The position numbers and the translations under genes were made by a program. This document shows positions 21,126 to 33,654 of a stretch of 64,000 nucleotides of DNA, one piece after another (position 1 is the first letter of the stretch; the number at the start of each line of letters is the position of its first letter). The stretch is from contig CM077115.1 of NCBI GenBank assembly GCA_039619475.1, forward strand, positions 553,682,826-553,746,825, read 5' to 3'. Below the pieces are notes generated by a model, which was not told the origin of the DNA, did no database searches, and saw only the letters and a program-made list of their open reading frames with translations. The stretch is from Icerya purchasi. Taxonomy: Eukaryota; Arthropoda; Insecta; Hemiptera; Monophlebidae.

Positions 21126-24100
21126 TGGTATAGCTGGATTAAACGGTTCTAATGATTCTGATAAAATTCACGAATTAGTAGGAGCCCTTTTAAAATCTAA
21201 AAATCGATTATTGGTCCAGGGAAATGGGAGCAGTGTTTGATCAAATTTGTATTTCGCTTTTAAAGTAAATGAAAAATATGTACAATATATAATTCCATCT
21301 TTTACCATGGCAGAAAATTGAAATTGCGCCATGAAATAAATTCTTGTTCGGGATATTTATATGTGGCGATTTTAAATATTACGCAAACGAAAATACACTT
21401 TCAAAATTGAAAAATACGGTAATGCAATTGTATGTTTCGTATTAAGCGCGAATTATCGTTCTACTTTTTTTTGAAAATGTTTGTGAAACTCGTGATTACA
21501 CTTTGACTGATCTCTAAGTTGAAACAAATTTCAGTCGGTCGCCAGATTATTTATCATTATCTTTTTAAAAGAATGACGTAATCAGTTAAAATTTACTCTT
21601 CAACGAGTGTTACAGATTAGCTACCATCTGGAGATCTGGCAGATATGACCTTGACGAGATTTGAAAGTTCGATATTATATACACACACTTGTATAGACAG
21701 AATTGTAAGAGACAGCAAATGTTTGTGTTCACAGAGCTTATGAAGTGCAGCGTAATGTACAATCCATTTTCAGTAATTTTATTATTTAAGATTGCAGAGT
21801 AACATCTTAAAAAAAAAAAGCAATTTTACAATAATAACATGGTAGCAAAAATATTTTATCAAAAAAAACAAAAAAACAACACATTATCCTATATTACAAT
21901 ACGGGCAAAAATTGTATCATTCTGAAGTACATTATTTTTTACCGGGAAGTTATTTTTCTATCCTTAGTCCTCCGTTTTTATTAAATTTTTTGATTAAATC
22001 GTGAGGTCGATATTTTGTTGTTGTTGTTTTTTGTTTTTTTAAACTCTTACAATATAGTAACAATAAGATATTTTAAAGATCCGGAAGAGTTATTGTCACT
22101 ATTTAAAAACTATATTTAAAACTACGCGCGCTCTATCAGGTATCTTATGTTACTTAAACTGTGATTTCAATTTGTCCATTACGCGTCTATTTTTCAAAGT
22201 GTGTTAATATTTCAATTCAAGGCTTTCATATGTCCTTATAGATGTCAACGATTTAATACGCACGATTAAACATTTAGAAATAATAACGTAAATAAATTGT
22301 AAATCATTTAATTAGACAATTAAATCGGTGCGAAGCTGTAGGTAACAACTAGTTTACAAAAATTGTTTTTTTTGCGGAGGGATTATGGTTAAAATATTAA
22401 ATGGAGCATGAACTCCCAGATCGGTCAGGTAAACCTAAGCGGCCGTTGCTTCTCTAACGAACGTAAGTAATCAAAAAAAAAAAAAAAAAAAAAAAAACTA
22501 TAACGAAATTCTGAAAACAGCAAGATAAGAACTTAGAAGTATTAAGAAAATAAACGTAACTTTCATTAGCCCCCCCCCCCGCGATTAAATTAAAAATAAA
22601 CTAAGTTGCAATCGGAAAACTACGTAAACACAGATCGATGTGACATGGGCTCGAACAGAATTTTTGAGCTTTACAGGCTCAAATGCTTTTATTTGTCTCG
22701 CCCGAATCAAATAGAAAATACTTTCTAAATTATCGGGATGTGTCACTAATTTAAAAGGTCGCCGACGTAATGTTAGAAATAAAAGGCGCATTTTTAAAGT
22801 ATCGCTGTGAAAACGTCGCTCTGCTTTGGCTAAATTTCTTCGCAAATCTGCCTCAGAAATTACCAAAACTCTTACAAAAAGTAATTCTGTTTAAAATAAG
22901 GATATTGCTGAAGTGGAAATTTATGTAATTTTGGTATTGGACTGTTTCGTATGTAAGTAACATTTACTTACACATGGATCCGCCTAGTTTAATTCTTCGG
23001 AAGCAAAAAAAAACCAAAAACAAAAGAGAGGAACAATTCAATAAAAGTGTTGAAAACGATGGAAATGATAATTCCTATGATAATTAAGAGACGCTTAAAA
23101 GTCGAAAATGCTGGTGTTTATTTAAAAATGGCGCCGATGATCAAGTAAAAATACTAAGAATCTTATACTCAATGGCAAGCTTTGATTACTCGTGAATATA
23201 CCTTGGCCATATTCTAGAATCATGCTCAGTAACTGGATGTTGCTCGTGTATGATGCTACGACGCGCCGTTAACAGTTCACAAAAAAAAAAAAAAAAAACC
23301 AAAAAAAAAACAGTTCACCGTTATGAGCTGTGTACCGCAAATACATCCAACTTGTTGCGTAAACTGAAATTATCCTTGTGTTATGTTTGCAGCCTAAGAG
23401 CTATTTTCGATTAAATCCGGAACTATTGATGGTATTTAAGGAACGTGACAAATATGATTCATATCGAGTAGTACAAGATACGAACCTTGTAAAGAATAGA
23501 AGTAAACACGGTCGATGACAAAAAATCAAAGTGAAAAAAACAGTGGGGAACTGTGGACAGAAAACGAAACAAGCATAAAATATCGTGAAGCTTTTAGCGT
23601 AGAAACAACTCTTACATTTCACTTTTAAATTCGATAATAGGAGACGCGAAAAAAAATTTTCCATGCCTTCGTATTATTCCCCTATATTAAATTCAGCTTC
23701 ATGGGGAATTAGAAAAATCCATATTTATCTAGATTTTTTTTTTAGAAATGCGATAAACAAAAGTGTAATAACTTTAAAATTTTATTTTCAATTTTCTATA
23801 CGTTTAACAAAGCCAACGTATTTTTTTATTGTTACATTCGAAAAGTTTTTGAAGTAAATTTTAAATTTCGTTTTTTTTTTCTTTTTTTTTGTAATTGTAG
23901 TTTTCTTATAATTTGTTTTTCGGAGAGAGTAAGTATGTTGCAAAAAATAAAAACTAATTGTCAATTATTCATTTAGAAAGAAATTAAAAATAAATTATAA
24001 TAAATTTCCGAATTTTTTTATTTTATCCCTCATTTTAGTCAGCGACACCTCTTCTTTCTGATTTGTTTATATTACAATATTCCAAAATTCGCTTTCGATC

Positions 24101-24356
24101 TGATTCTGTGTTCTCATCCCTTGGTGATCCTCTATGTACGTAAATTCCGTTTTTCCTGATCTCCTCACCCCGTATGGTTTTTAGGTACACCAATGCTAAT
24201 TAGAACTCATCTGCAGTTATATTATTAAACTTACAACCACAATGGCATAATGCGCTTTGTTTTTTCTCGGGCGCTCTTCGTTTTTATAAAATAAATCAAA
24301 AATTCTTCTTAGATTTTCCCTTGGAGTTTATCGATTAAGCTTTTTTTCCATTTATA
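21126..24356. other. AT-rich DNA with no recognised gene
   Basis: Apart from the A-tract insertion at 23272-23318, nothing is supported. A 93-codon minus-strand frame at 22585-22866 (MVISEADLRRNLAKAERRFH start) is compositionally more protein-like than most chance frames here, but I do not recognise it. Long A or C runs occur at 22472-22497 and 22571-22580. Confidence 0.35.
23272..23318 (+). mobile_element. Poly(A)-only retro-insertion footprint
   Basis: The 9-mer ACAGTTCAC occurs at 23272-23280 and again at 23310-23318. Between the copies there is nothing but an A-rich tract (A runs broken by one CC). A duplicated target flanking a bare poly(A) is what target-primed reverse transcription leaves when it aborts in the tail. 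Replication slippage is an alternative. Confidence 0.5.
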
Positions 24357-24364
24357 CCTACGAT

Positions 24365-24738
24365 CAGGGCCGTATCTGTTGGGGGTGGTCCGGGTTTAAA
24401 CCCCCCGAAATGTCTGCGAAATCATAACTGCTTGAATTAAATGGACCGAAATTCAGAATAAATTTATTTCTTTTCAATTTTTGACAAAAGAAAATAAAAC
24501 TGAAATTTTTATGAATTCTATGGAAACGACTATTTTTTGTTTTTATCGTAATGTTTAAATATTGCGTATACAATAATTGACTACAAGGCTTTAGTGTAAC
24601 ATTTATAAATGAATATATTTTATGATAACACACGCGCGCGCGTACATGTATATATATACATATATGTGTATGTGTGTGTATAATTATAAAAATATTTCCG
24701 TATCCCCCCCCCGAAATTTTGGTCGAGATACTGCCCTG
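24365..24738. mobile_element. hAT-like MITE, 374 bp
   Basis: Ends CAGGGCCGTATCT and AGATACTGCCCTG are inverted with one mismatch. The 8-bp target duplication CCTACGAT / CCTACGGT (24357-24364, 24739-24746) differs at one base. Poly(C) stretches lie just inside each end (AAACCCCCCGAAAT near 24398 and CCCCCCCCGAAATTT near 24705). TA/CA-rich microsatellite fills part of the interior. No coding remnant. Confidence 0.7.
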
Positions 24739-24746
24739 CCTACGGT

Positions 24747-25326
24747 GTTGTTTATTATAACGTATTAGAATCCTTCCTCTCACAAATGTATCTTCTTCGA
24801 TATTTTAAATAATCTTATACTCTCTGAAGGAGGCTAATTCGGCCTGTAAACTTACGAATGTTTGCGAATTTCAACACGTGTTCATATCAGATTCGAAACT
24901 GATAAAGTACGATGTTTATAAAACGTCTTAATAAGTGCGACTATGAAGACATTTCATGTGCAGCATAGTAATTCTTTTAAATACCCTCAAGGCTCTTTTA
25001 CGCGATTAATGTGAAGTATTTACTTCCGAGTGTAATCCACAATCAAAGCGTATACTTTTCTTACATTCGTATTTAAAGTGGTCTTCATTCAAATAACCTT
25101 TCACATTTAACGATACAGGTTTAACGATGTAGTACGGTATTAATTAGCACGTGACAATAAATTTCATTTAGCGTAAATTACTCTTTATTGTAATAATATC
25201 AGTGTATGCATATTTAGATCTGGAAAAATAGACCATTTCTTAATTTTACTGTTTAAAAATAAATACATACAATATATATATATATATATGTATGCATAAT
25301 TGTGTATGTACGCGCGCGCGTTTGTG
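24747..25326. other. AT-rich DNA, nothing recognised
   Basis: Spacer ending in TA and CG/TG dinucleotide arrays (25273-25332) into which the next hAT copy inserted. Confidence 0.35.
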
Positions 25327-25334
25327 TGTGTATA

Positions 25335-25610
25335 CATGGGTGTCGCCAGGGGGGCTTGAAACTTTTTAATCAACTGGCCATGATGAGTATTCATAGGCGC
25401 GTAATCATGGACAATTTGGAAGTCTTTTATAATAAAGTAGTAGAACAATATGCCAGAAAACCAAGAGAATTATGTTTTAATTAAGATTTTATTCTTGTTT
25501 AATACAATATTAAGCTTTTACAACTTATAAACTTTATTTTTCCTATAACTCATATCCTCTTTATATTAATCCCCCCCCCCCCCCCGGCTCATCGGCTGAC
25601 GGCGCCTTTG
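25335..25610 (+). mobile_element. hAT deletion derivative, copy 2
   Basis: Ends CATGGGTGTCGCCAG and (reverse complement) CAAAGGCGCCGTCAG match copy 1. The plus-strand frame encoding the hAT C-terminal segment (KLFNQLAMMSIHRRVIMDNL, continuing to a stop after RELCFN near 25483) is uninterrupted here. A 15-base C run precedes the right end. The insertion site lies in dinucleotide repeat, so the TSD (TGTGTATA / TATATATA) is only approximate. Confidence 0.75.
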
Positions 25611-26191
25611 TATATATATATATATATATATATAAATGAATCTTTGTATGTTTGTTTGTCCCATATGCGTTCTTGTACCGCTGGTTGGATTATGCTAAAA
25701 TTTTCAGAGTATATTCCTCTTGTTCAAACGAAGGTGTTAAGGTATGGCCGGGAAATATTTCCATAGTAACGTCCTCTAATATCAACAAATAGAAAAATTA
25801 CTCCACGAAATTCTTACCATTATCTTATTCAATATCGCGAATAAGATGGAGTAGTAGAAAGCATTCGAAATAAGAACACATTAAGGTCATCAATCTGAAA
25901 TCGTGCGGACGGCATATAAATATTTTTTGCGGTAATGTGAGGATAACATTTTTGAAGATTAAGCGTGTCTTAAAGAAACTATATTTTTTTTAGCATGAAT
26001 ATGTTTTGTGGCTGCTGGTAATCCAAAATTTTTTCAAAAAAAAAAGTCGTCAAATTTTTTAACATCAAAAAAGCGTTAATAATTAATTTCTTCTGACAAT
26101 TTTACGAACCTTGTTACGAACAGTTTTGCAAACTCCTATTTCAAATTGTTCGTAATAATATTTTTTTCTAATATTAACCTCAATTTTTATA
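25611..26191. other. TA array and adjoining unclassified repeat-like DNA
   Basis: A (TA)n array (25611-25634) is followed by ATGAATCTTTGTATGTTTG, a composition often seen next to TA microsatellites in insect dispersed repeats (from memory). No gene seen. Confidence 0.35.
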
Positions 26192-26625
26192 TATATATCA
26201 TATATGAATAAAACTCGATTATTTTGGTCTCACAAGGGGCTTTTCCCCTTGACCCCTCTGCTTACATTTTCTCTTTTTCTTTTGTACTTTGTATAAAATT
26301 ATCAAAATTTCAACGTCATTCTTACCGGCATGATACACTCAAAATCTAATGGGTGCCTGATTAAGAATGACGAGCAATTTCTTGCTTCTTTATTAAAATT
26401 TAAATATTCCTTATGTGTTTTGTTTCGTGTCACATTGTATTATTCAAATCTAGAAAATTAAACGCATTAATTTCGAACTTCGTATTGTAAAGTAATAATT
26501 TTCTTCCCGATGTTTATTCAACATTTAACTTTCGTTACATAAAATTGTGACATTTCTTCTAATAGGAAGGCCTAAAAATTAAGTTATAATTAATATATAT
26601 ATATATATATATGTATATGTGCAGC
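26192..26625 (+). mobile_element. TA-array-flanked repeat, copy 2 (Helentron/DINE-like?)
   Basis: Same order as copy 1: TA array, TTTTGGTCTCAC, hairpin AAGGGGCTTTTCCCCTT at 26234-26250, ACTTTGTATAAAAT, an inner CGTTACATAAAATTGTGACA block, then AAGTTATAATTAATATATAT and a TA array. The internal tandem is shorter than in copy 1, and about 150 bases after 26340 are unique to this copy. Confidence 0.5.
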
Positions 26626-29600
26626 ACTATCTTAAGAATCTCTAGCGCTTCTCGGTACAGTGAAAGATCTCACATATACTTATGATATTGAAACCATGAA
26701 AAGATGGCATTAAGATCTCATCCTATCTCACATGCCGCTATTGCCTGTCTTGGACAGGCTGCCAGAAGAGTTAATATTCGTCAACATTAAATAAAATAAA
26801 TGAGGAAAAAAATTCGAAATACCACACAGCATCAGCTTTAGGAAGGTGCACTCTGTAGAACGGTAAGTACCTAGATTTGTAGAAATAATCGAGAAAGGAA
26901 TTGTTAACAAATCAAATATAGTCAAGCGTTCTTCATAGATTTCGATAAAAATTGACATGAAGGCCTGCCGTACAAAAAAAAAAAAAAAAAACACGCAAAA
27001 GACCATTTGTTTGATAGTCAACTAGTCTAGAGGTACAGGTTAGTAAAAAAAAAAAAAAAAAACCGATTAAAATATTTCGCGATTTTGAAATTGCACCTCA
27101 GTAATGATTTAATAACAGAAAAAAATCGTTTTAATTTTGGCACACGACGACAACCCTTTTTATATTATGGTTTTGTACAGTTATGTTAATTGTTGTTTTA
27201 TTCATATTGATCCGATCTTTATACTGAAAAAGTTACGTTTCTTTTACGAAGAGGATAACATTAAATCTAAACGATGTGCACTTTGTCAAGGAGATCATCC
27301 GGTTAATTACAGAGAGGTTGTCCGAAGTCTATAGACAAAAAGAAAAAGTAGATCGTCTAAATAAGCGACTGAACGGTTATTTTCACTTTAATCGGCACCA
27401 TTTCCCAGCTCTAGATGAAACTGAGCAAGATTTAATAAGCAAAGAAATAATGTCAATTGCACTACTTATTATGAACCTTAACTTTACAATCCTTAACGGT
27501 AAAATGGGACTTGCTTTATTTTACTGCAAATTGCAACCAAAGAAATGATCATGTTTACCTACAGCTATAGCGCGCTATCTTAAGACTAGGTTACTTTCCT
27601 AGATGTTGGAAAACCTGAAAAACCAAAACAAAAAACCTTAAGGTTTTTTTTTTAAAAATCATGTATTATTCGATTTTCCAATCAACACGATTCGCATTGG
27701 CCATTGCTATAATTTCCAATAGGGGTTATTGGCAAAAAAAAGTCACCGGCCGCGTCAAATAATTCAAAAAAAAAAAAAAAAAGCAAAAAAACCGTCTCGG
27801 ATGAGAAATGAAAAAAATCTTTTAAAAATAGGTATTGAAATTTTCAGCTGTGATTGTAAAGCGGCCTTTTTTTTCGAAAAGAAGTCTCGTATAATGAACA
27901 TCGATTATTATTATATCACTGATAAATTAAAGAAAAAAGGCGAAACTATTATAAGATCTACTCGCGTAGACATTTCAAATAATATACATATGATTTATCG
28001 TGTGGCCATGATTGAGACCAACGCATCGGGGAGCAGAAAGATTTTAATGTTAAATTTAAACACGTGTCGCGGCGACAGTCGTCAATCGACAATTTTAGTG
28101 AAAGAATTTTGAACGCGGCGAACTGTCAGTGCTTGTGTCGTAAAAGTGTATTCGCGGCAGAATAAACGAACAACCTATTCTAATGAGTCATGTACTGCGT
28201 TATTATTATTTGGTTTCCAGCCAAACTGTTCGTTTTGTTCACTTTTTTCACGAAAGATTACGATTGCTGGCCTCGCACATGTATTATTTTTATTATTCCT
28301 GCTTCTTGCTGGCTGCCGATTGAATTTACACGGATACCAGAACAAAAACCGATACTAATAATTTGCCCGCCGACTGTCGTCAGCCCATTTCGAACTGATC
28401 TGTAAAATTACCCAGAATTACCTCTAGTCCCCGCTCGCACCGACTCCTGATTCGTCGGTTATAATTTATCCTGCTAGATGAGCGTATTTTCGGTAATATT
28501 TTCACAGTGTTGCGAAAACAACCGGCGACTAACTGAGAAATTTAGCGCTGTTAAAGTAATATACTAGAGCTCTCGTTCTTTTAAGCACGTCACACTATTT
28601 ACACACTGCGTGATCCAGTCAAGTACGGAACGCGAGCCCATTTGCATTAATTACTCCGTTCCGCAAAGAATCGTTTTTTTTTTGTTTTTTTTTTTTGTTT
28701 TTTTTTTTTAGAAGAAGAAAAAAAACGAAATTGTCAATTCATAAAATTCAGAAAAAGTTTTAAAGTTTTAGTTCCCAGTTACGTCGCAATTGCGTTCCTC
28801 AACTTTTCTCGACCCCCTATTTAATTGCTAAAAGTGTCAGCCGGACAAACGGAAAGTCTTCAGTAATTAAAATTTTAAATATAATTACAACAGTGTGCTA
28901 CGGCTTCACTCGCACATACTAACACCGGTGCTTTAGGTGTTTAATATTGTCGCGTCTTTTTTTACACGTATATAGCGAAGTGTATATTTTCAGTGAAAAT
29001 TTATTTCCTCTAATGATTTTCCCGTCATTATTAGTATTGTAAGTGAGCGCAGCGAGCTTTGCTCGGATTTATTCCGAAATTGCAGATAAAAATATAACCG
29101 TAATACGAAACCTACCAATTGCATTAGCCTATTTTGTCAATTTGAAAGTGCGCTTTAATTTTCGTAATAATACACGTTAAATATCGCGTCGCCACGTAAA
29201 TATTGTCAACGAATTTTACATACATTGCAAAGTATTCTCGCGCTATAAAAAATAAAAACGAATTCAAAAGTCATAAGCCGGATTAAATATTACAACAACT
29301 TATCATTTGTATAGCTGTACAACGACGCCTGGAATATTTGAATTGACATAATATTTAAATCCTCCGTTGTGTCAAGCGTAGATAAATGTACACTTCATTT
29401 TATCTATTTTCTGTTGCCACGGTGTAAGTTAGAGCGAATTATTTACCTTTTTAATAAACCCTAAAAATACGATGATCACACTGTTAAACATTGGTCGTAG
29501 TTGTTTGTTTCGTAGAACTTACTTTTTTCGACGACACAAGACCTCCTCGACCAATCGATTGAAAAATGCCAAATTGACGAATTTTTGATCAAAATCGTTA

Positions 29601-30024
29601 CAGCCGCTTCCGAGGACCCAGTTATAATAAATAATGCATCTACCTATGCGATTCTCATTATAATACAAGAATAAAATAATTAAAAAAATAGTCGTCCGGA
29701 AACTGGAAAATCGCAACAGTTAGGAGATTTGACGATTTAAAGGTAAATAATATTTCCTCTCGAGTTCGATCCGAGGCACCGACAGAAGTTACAAAATAAA
29801 TAATTATATTAATCGCTTATAGAAAATCATATGGAAGGCAATGGCAGACACGCATTGATATGCACGCTAATTGATGATACATAATGGGCAATTATTTTAT
29901 GCAACGTGAGAATATACGCAAAAACCAATGCTTGAAAGTGATATTGCGATTATTTAATTTATCGAAATATAAATATACAGTTCTATTTATGTGTATGTCT
30001 ACTGCACATCAATTAGCGTCTTTA
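26626..30024. other. No recognised gene; mixed AT-rich and CpG-containing DNA
   Basis: Several A or T homopolymers (26974-26991, 27042-27061, 27767-27782, 28674-28709) punctuate the stretch. Between about 28050 and 28660 the sequence is less AT-rich and has more CG steps, but no exon, RNA gene or promoter motif is supported. Open frames at 27276-27548 and 27729-28112 are unrecognised, lysine-rich or asparagine-rich, and probably chance. Confidence 0.35.
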
Positions 30025-30333
30025 AAAGGGCCTCGCTAACCGTTGAGCCAGAGGGAGGGGGGTGATAGAAAGAGGATATGAGTTATAGTAAAAATAAAAT
30101 TTACAAATTGTAAAGGCTCTCTTAATGTTTTATTAAACAAAAATAAAATCCTAATTAAAGCATAATTTTCGTAGGTTTCTGGCATATTGTTCTACTATTT
30201 TATTATAAAAGTCTTTCAAATTGTCCATGATTACGCGCCTATGAATACTCATCGTGGCCAGTTGATTAAAAAGTTTCGAAACTCCATAGGGGGGATCAGC
30301 CGCCCCCTGTGCTTCTTGCTGGCGATGCCCATG
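30025..30333 (-). mobile_element. hAT deletion derivative, copy 3
   Basis: This is the reverse complement of copies 1 and 2. The plus strand opens with AAAGGGCCTCGCTAACCG and closes with GGCGATGCCCATG. The minus strand encodes the hAT C-terminal segment without a stop (KLFNQLATMSIHRRVIMDNL to RKLCFN, ending near 30151). Compared with copies 1 and 2, most differences in this frame leave the protein similar. No clear TSD survives. Confidence 0.7.
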
Positions 30334-30711
30334 CTTCTGTAACAGAAATCTTCTATGGGCTATCACGACGATTTCCCTTTACCTGCTGTAGTATGAGTAT
30401 TTGCGCACAAAGTAACGAAATATTCAACATTATTTCCAAAAAGATTTTTTCTCCCGTTTACATTTATGCAATAAAACACCACTACAAAGAAGAAGCAGGT
30501 AAAAGACAATGCTCCTGTATACTTCTGTATACGAAGAGGGTAATTATGGATTTTTTTTTTGTTCTGATGTGTATACAATTTTTACCCTTACCGGACGAGT
30601 CCTCCGAATTTTTAGTATATCTTTACGTATGCTGCGTTTTAGGTGTGTGTTAATTTGTGTGTGTGTGGCTGCGTGTTAAAGAGGCCATTTATTATCATAT
30701 ACTAGTAGCTA

Positions 30712-31118
30712 CAAGGCCGTGTCCACAGGAGGGGTTTTGGGCTCTAAACCTCCCCCACGAGAATTGAAATAGTTTTTATAAATACACACAAATCGGAAAA
30801 AAAATCAAAAATTTAAAATAAATATTGATGACTTTTTAGGGTGTTCTTATACATTAAAAAAGAAAAAAGATAAAATATGCTTCATATTTTTAGAGGTAGA
30901 TCATTAATATCTTAAGGAAAAACTTTTTCATTACGAGTATAATCAATATAACATATATGTAATTTTTATTAATGTTCATATACGGAGGGTAATTCATTTA
31001 TGTAAATTATTAATATTATGAATATTAGTGAAAAATGTATTTTTATTTGTAAAATAAATATATAAAGAAATCCCCCCCCCCCGCGCCTACCCTCTTCAAA
31101 ATTCTGGACACGGCCCTG
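30712..31118. mobile_element. hAT-like MITE, 407 bp
   Basis: Ends CAAGGCCGTGTCCA and (reverse complement) CAGGGCCGTGTCCA match at 13 of 14 positions. The 8-bp flanks AGTAGCTA / CGTAGCTA (30704-30711, 31119-31126) match at seven. Subterminal CTAAACCTCCCCC and a C run at 31072-31082 repeat the architecture of the 24.4-kb MITE. No coding sequence. Confidence 0.75.
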
Positions 31119-31126
31119 CGTAGCTA

Positions 31127-32469
31127 TATATAATATATATCGTTTACTTGCAAAGGTATTATTACAATTATGGTGTTGCCGAAAAATAAATTTCAGCGGG
31201 GTATCAGACAGCGAAGGAAGAGAGGTAGACGGAAAAAAAGAATGGGCACGCGTATAAAGTTGAACAGGAAATGATGAAGAATTGTTAACAAAATCAATTA
31301 AATGTTCCAGCCAGAAAATACTGGAGGCGTCATCCGGATGTGTGAATGATTGGCCAGTGTTCCATTGCTAAACTGAATCGATATTTTAAATTATTCCATT
31401 AACTCGGTCCCTTTTGGTACGGTTATTAGGTCATTTTTATTTTACCGCGTTCCATTCTATCTGGCGTGTGAAATCCGGTGACATTTATACTGAATGTGTG
31501 TTTTAATGGTAAAATGTTAAAGTTAAACAGTTCGTACACACTTGCCTGAGACAACAGACTGCGTTGAATTAGTAAGTGAAGATTTTTTTTCTCATTTAAT
31601 TTCTTACGATAAACTTATTACCGATATCCGTTTTTAGACGTTCACTTCCAGTACTTGTTGGAATGCAACGAACATAAAAGGTGAACGGAAAATGTATACT
31701 ACTCGTCATCAAACGTCTTTAATAATCATATAGCGATGACCTTGTCGACATTAACAAACTTTTTTCGGAATTATTGTTAGCTCTTGAATGTTTCATCCTA
31801 AATAAGAGTTCAGTTTAGAATCATTTACAATTCTTTCATTTTAATTGATAATGAATAATGGTAAAATATTTTTCATTTGTTCTTAAATGTATCTTATATG
31901 TAATTTAAACTTAATCAACATACCACACCATTATTCACCTATAAAATAATTCGCGCGAGCCTAATAAATTTCACAACGCGATAGAATATAAATAAATAAA
32001 ATACCATCGAAAAATTAAAAATAACGAATAATTTTGTCCACCTTTTTAGTTAATGCGCCCTTATTTTCTATAATATAAAATATTTATGTCAGACTAAAAT
32101 GCACAGAATTAATTGCGTTTCTGTATAATTCACACTGCTTATTATTATAACAAAATTATCATTGTACTATTTTAGACGAATGTACTAAACAGCTGAACAA
32201 AATTATAACACAAACACTTTTAGTTGAATTACTATTTTAAGTGAAAAAAAAAAAAAAAAAAAAAACAAGACTATAGATCTGAAATTTGGATTATGATTTA
32301 GCCAGCTAGCGTAAAGTAATCAGTTAGGCAGTGGTATCTCATTCAAGTAGTATTTGAATCCCGTTACCGCACAATGGAACATTTTTAAAAAATTTCATTT
32401 GTGCTGGGTTGATGCCCATTGTCGACGCCTCCCCCCCTAAAAAAGAAAAAAAAAAAAGAAGAAAAAATA
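31127..32469. other. No recognised gene; possible SINE-like block near the right end
   Basis: Mostly AT-rich DNA. Between about 32300 and 32466 a sequence with weak RNA polymerase III box-like strings (TAGGCAGTGGTA, then TTTGAATCCCG) precedes an A-rich tract, reminiscent of a tRNA-derived SINE. The boxes are imperfect, so it is not annotated as an element. Confidence 0.3.
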
Positions 32470-33262
32470 TGTATATTTTTATTTTCTTGGACGTGCCAAC
32501 GGCCTTGACCCAACAATATGATAGACTAAATCAGAAAATTAAATGACCAGGCAGTCAGAGATGGAAGTCTTAAAGGACAGAAGCAAGGAGATAACAAAAA
32601 AAAAAATGTGTGGGAAAGTATACAGGTTGCGTTATAAGGAATAGACCCAAAGCTAAAAGTTGGGCGTATAGAAGAGAGCGTTCGTTGAGGAGAGTATGAG
32701 TAGAACATTAAGAAAAAATGTGATTAGAATCAGAAGTACAAAGAGGATCAGTAACGCGAAGAGAGCAGCAAGGAGAAGGTGTCAAAACGAATCGAAAACA
32801 AAAAGAGGGGAGTAAAGAATGATTGGTCCGGAGCCTAACTAAGGAAACAACAATGGAACGACAGCAGACAGGAATAGAATGAAACCACAGTTGGGAACGA
32901 GCAAATAACGATTACAGAATAAGGATGGATAAATGTCCAGCCCAAATCGGGAATGATTGGAGATGGATAGGAAAAGGATGTCTGAAGAAAGGAAAGATTT
33001 GAGGAATAGACATTGCGGGCTGCTGAGCGAGCTAAAAGTCCAATGCCCTCTGTATCGGAATGACTAGCAACCTATAGAAAATCTATCAAGGTGGAACGGG
33101 ATGAAAGCAAATTGGAAATGAGAGATCGAATTGAGAGAATGATACCGCCAGAGGAATGGGAAGGAAAAGAGGAGATGACTCGAAGGACGCCTTTACAGTC
33201 AGAAACGATTAGGAATTTGCCAAACTCACTTGTAGAGGAAAATTTTCTTACCCTTATCACTG
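32470..33262 (-). pseudogene. LINE RNase H / C-terminal fragment
   Basis: Minus-strand codons at 33230-33080 encode FLIVSDCKGVLRVISSF and the following helix, which match the third RNase H block (SDS..VL.AI) of R1/I/Jockey-type LINEs. Next comes a decayed (WV)ASHSDTEGI..LARSAA, equivalent to the WxPSHxGI..GNE block. A degenerate cysteine-knuckle region and 3' UTR follow to about 32475, with the same GGACATGTCC-like ending as the copy at 8.2 kb (here GGCACGTCCAAG). Stops and frameshifts are frequent. The 5' edge is approximate. Confidence 0.6.
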
Positions 33263-33470
33263 TGCCAAAATTTTCTCTTCATGGCATATCTACGATAAAA
33301 TGATAAATAGGGTCCTGTTCTGAAAATCATTAAGGTTGATGAACGAACGTTTTTCTTTTCCTTTTTTTTTTCGAAATAACCCATATAAATTAATCGTGAA
33401 AACAGAAGAAAAAATATTATTCGGCTAATTTTAGCGTTATTATAACACATTTTCTGGTAATTCTTTAAAT

Positions 33471-33654
33471 AACATTTTAAAAATCATGAAACATTAAACA
33501 TAGAAGTCTTCACTAATTAAAAATCAAAACAGTAATAATACCGTTCTCATAAATGCGGGTTCTCCGAAGCATAACGGGATATTTTTTGCCCTTTTTTTTG
33601 ATTTTTAATTAATAAAGACTTCTGTGTTTAACGTTTCATAATTTTTAAAATATT
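33471..33654. repeat. 184-bp foldback
   Basis: The left arm (AACATTTTAAAAATCATGAA at its start) is mirrored by the right arm ending TTTCATAATTTTTAAAATATT. The inner parts share GAAGTCTT..TAATTAAAAATC. The loop contains GGGTTCTCCGAAGC. Arms are roughly 60 bases with a few mismatches. A MITE or an inverted duplication are both possible; no TSD was resolved. Confidence 0.6.

Noticed and set aside
22585..22866. 93-codon minus-strand frame starting MVISEADLRRN
   Set aside because: Looks more protein-like than most, but I could not link it to any family or neighbouring exon; left unannotated apart from a mention.
27729..28112. 127-codon plus-strand frame
   Set aside because: Begins in an A homopolymer coding for lysines and has no recognisable motif or splice context.
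30309..30653. 114-codon plus-strand frame
   Set aside because: Starts inside the end of the hAT copy and runs into microsatellite-like sequence; chance.
32300..32466. tRNA-derived SINE
   Set aside because: A-box and B-box-like strings are imperfect, no second copy was found in the window and no target duplication was resolved.
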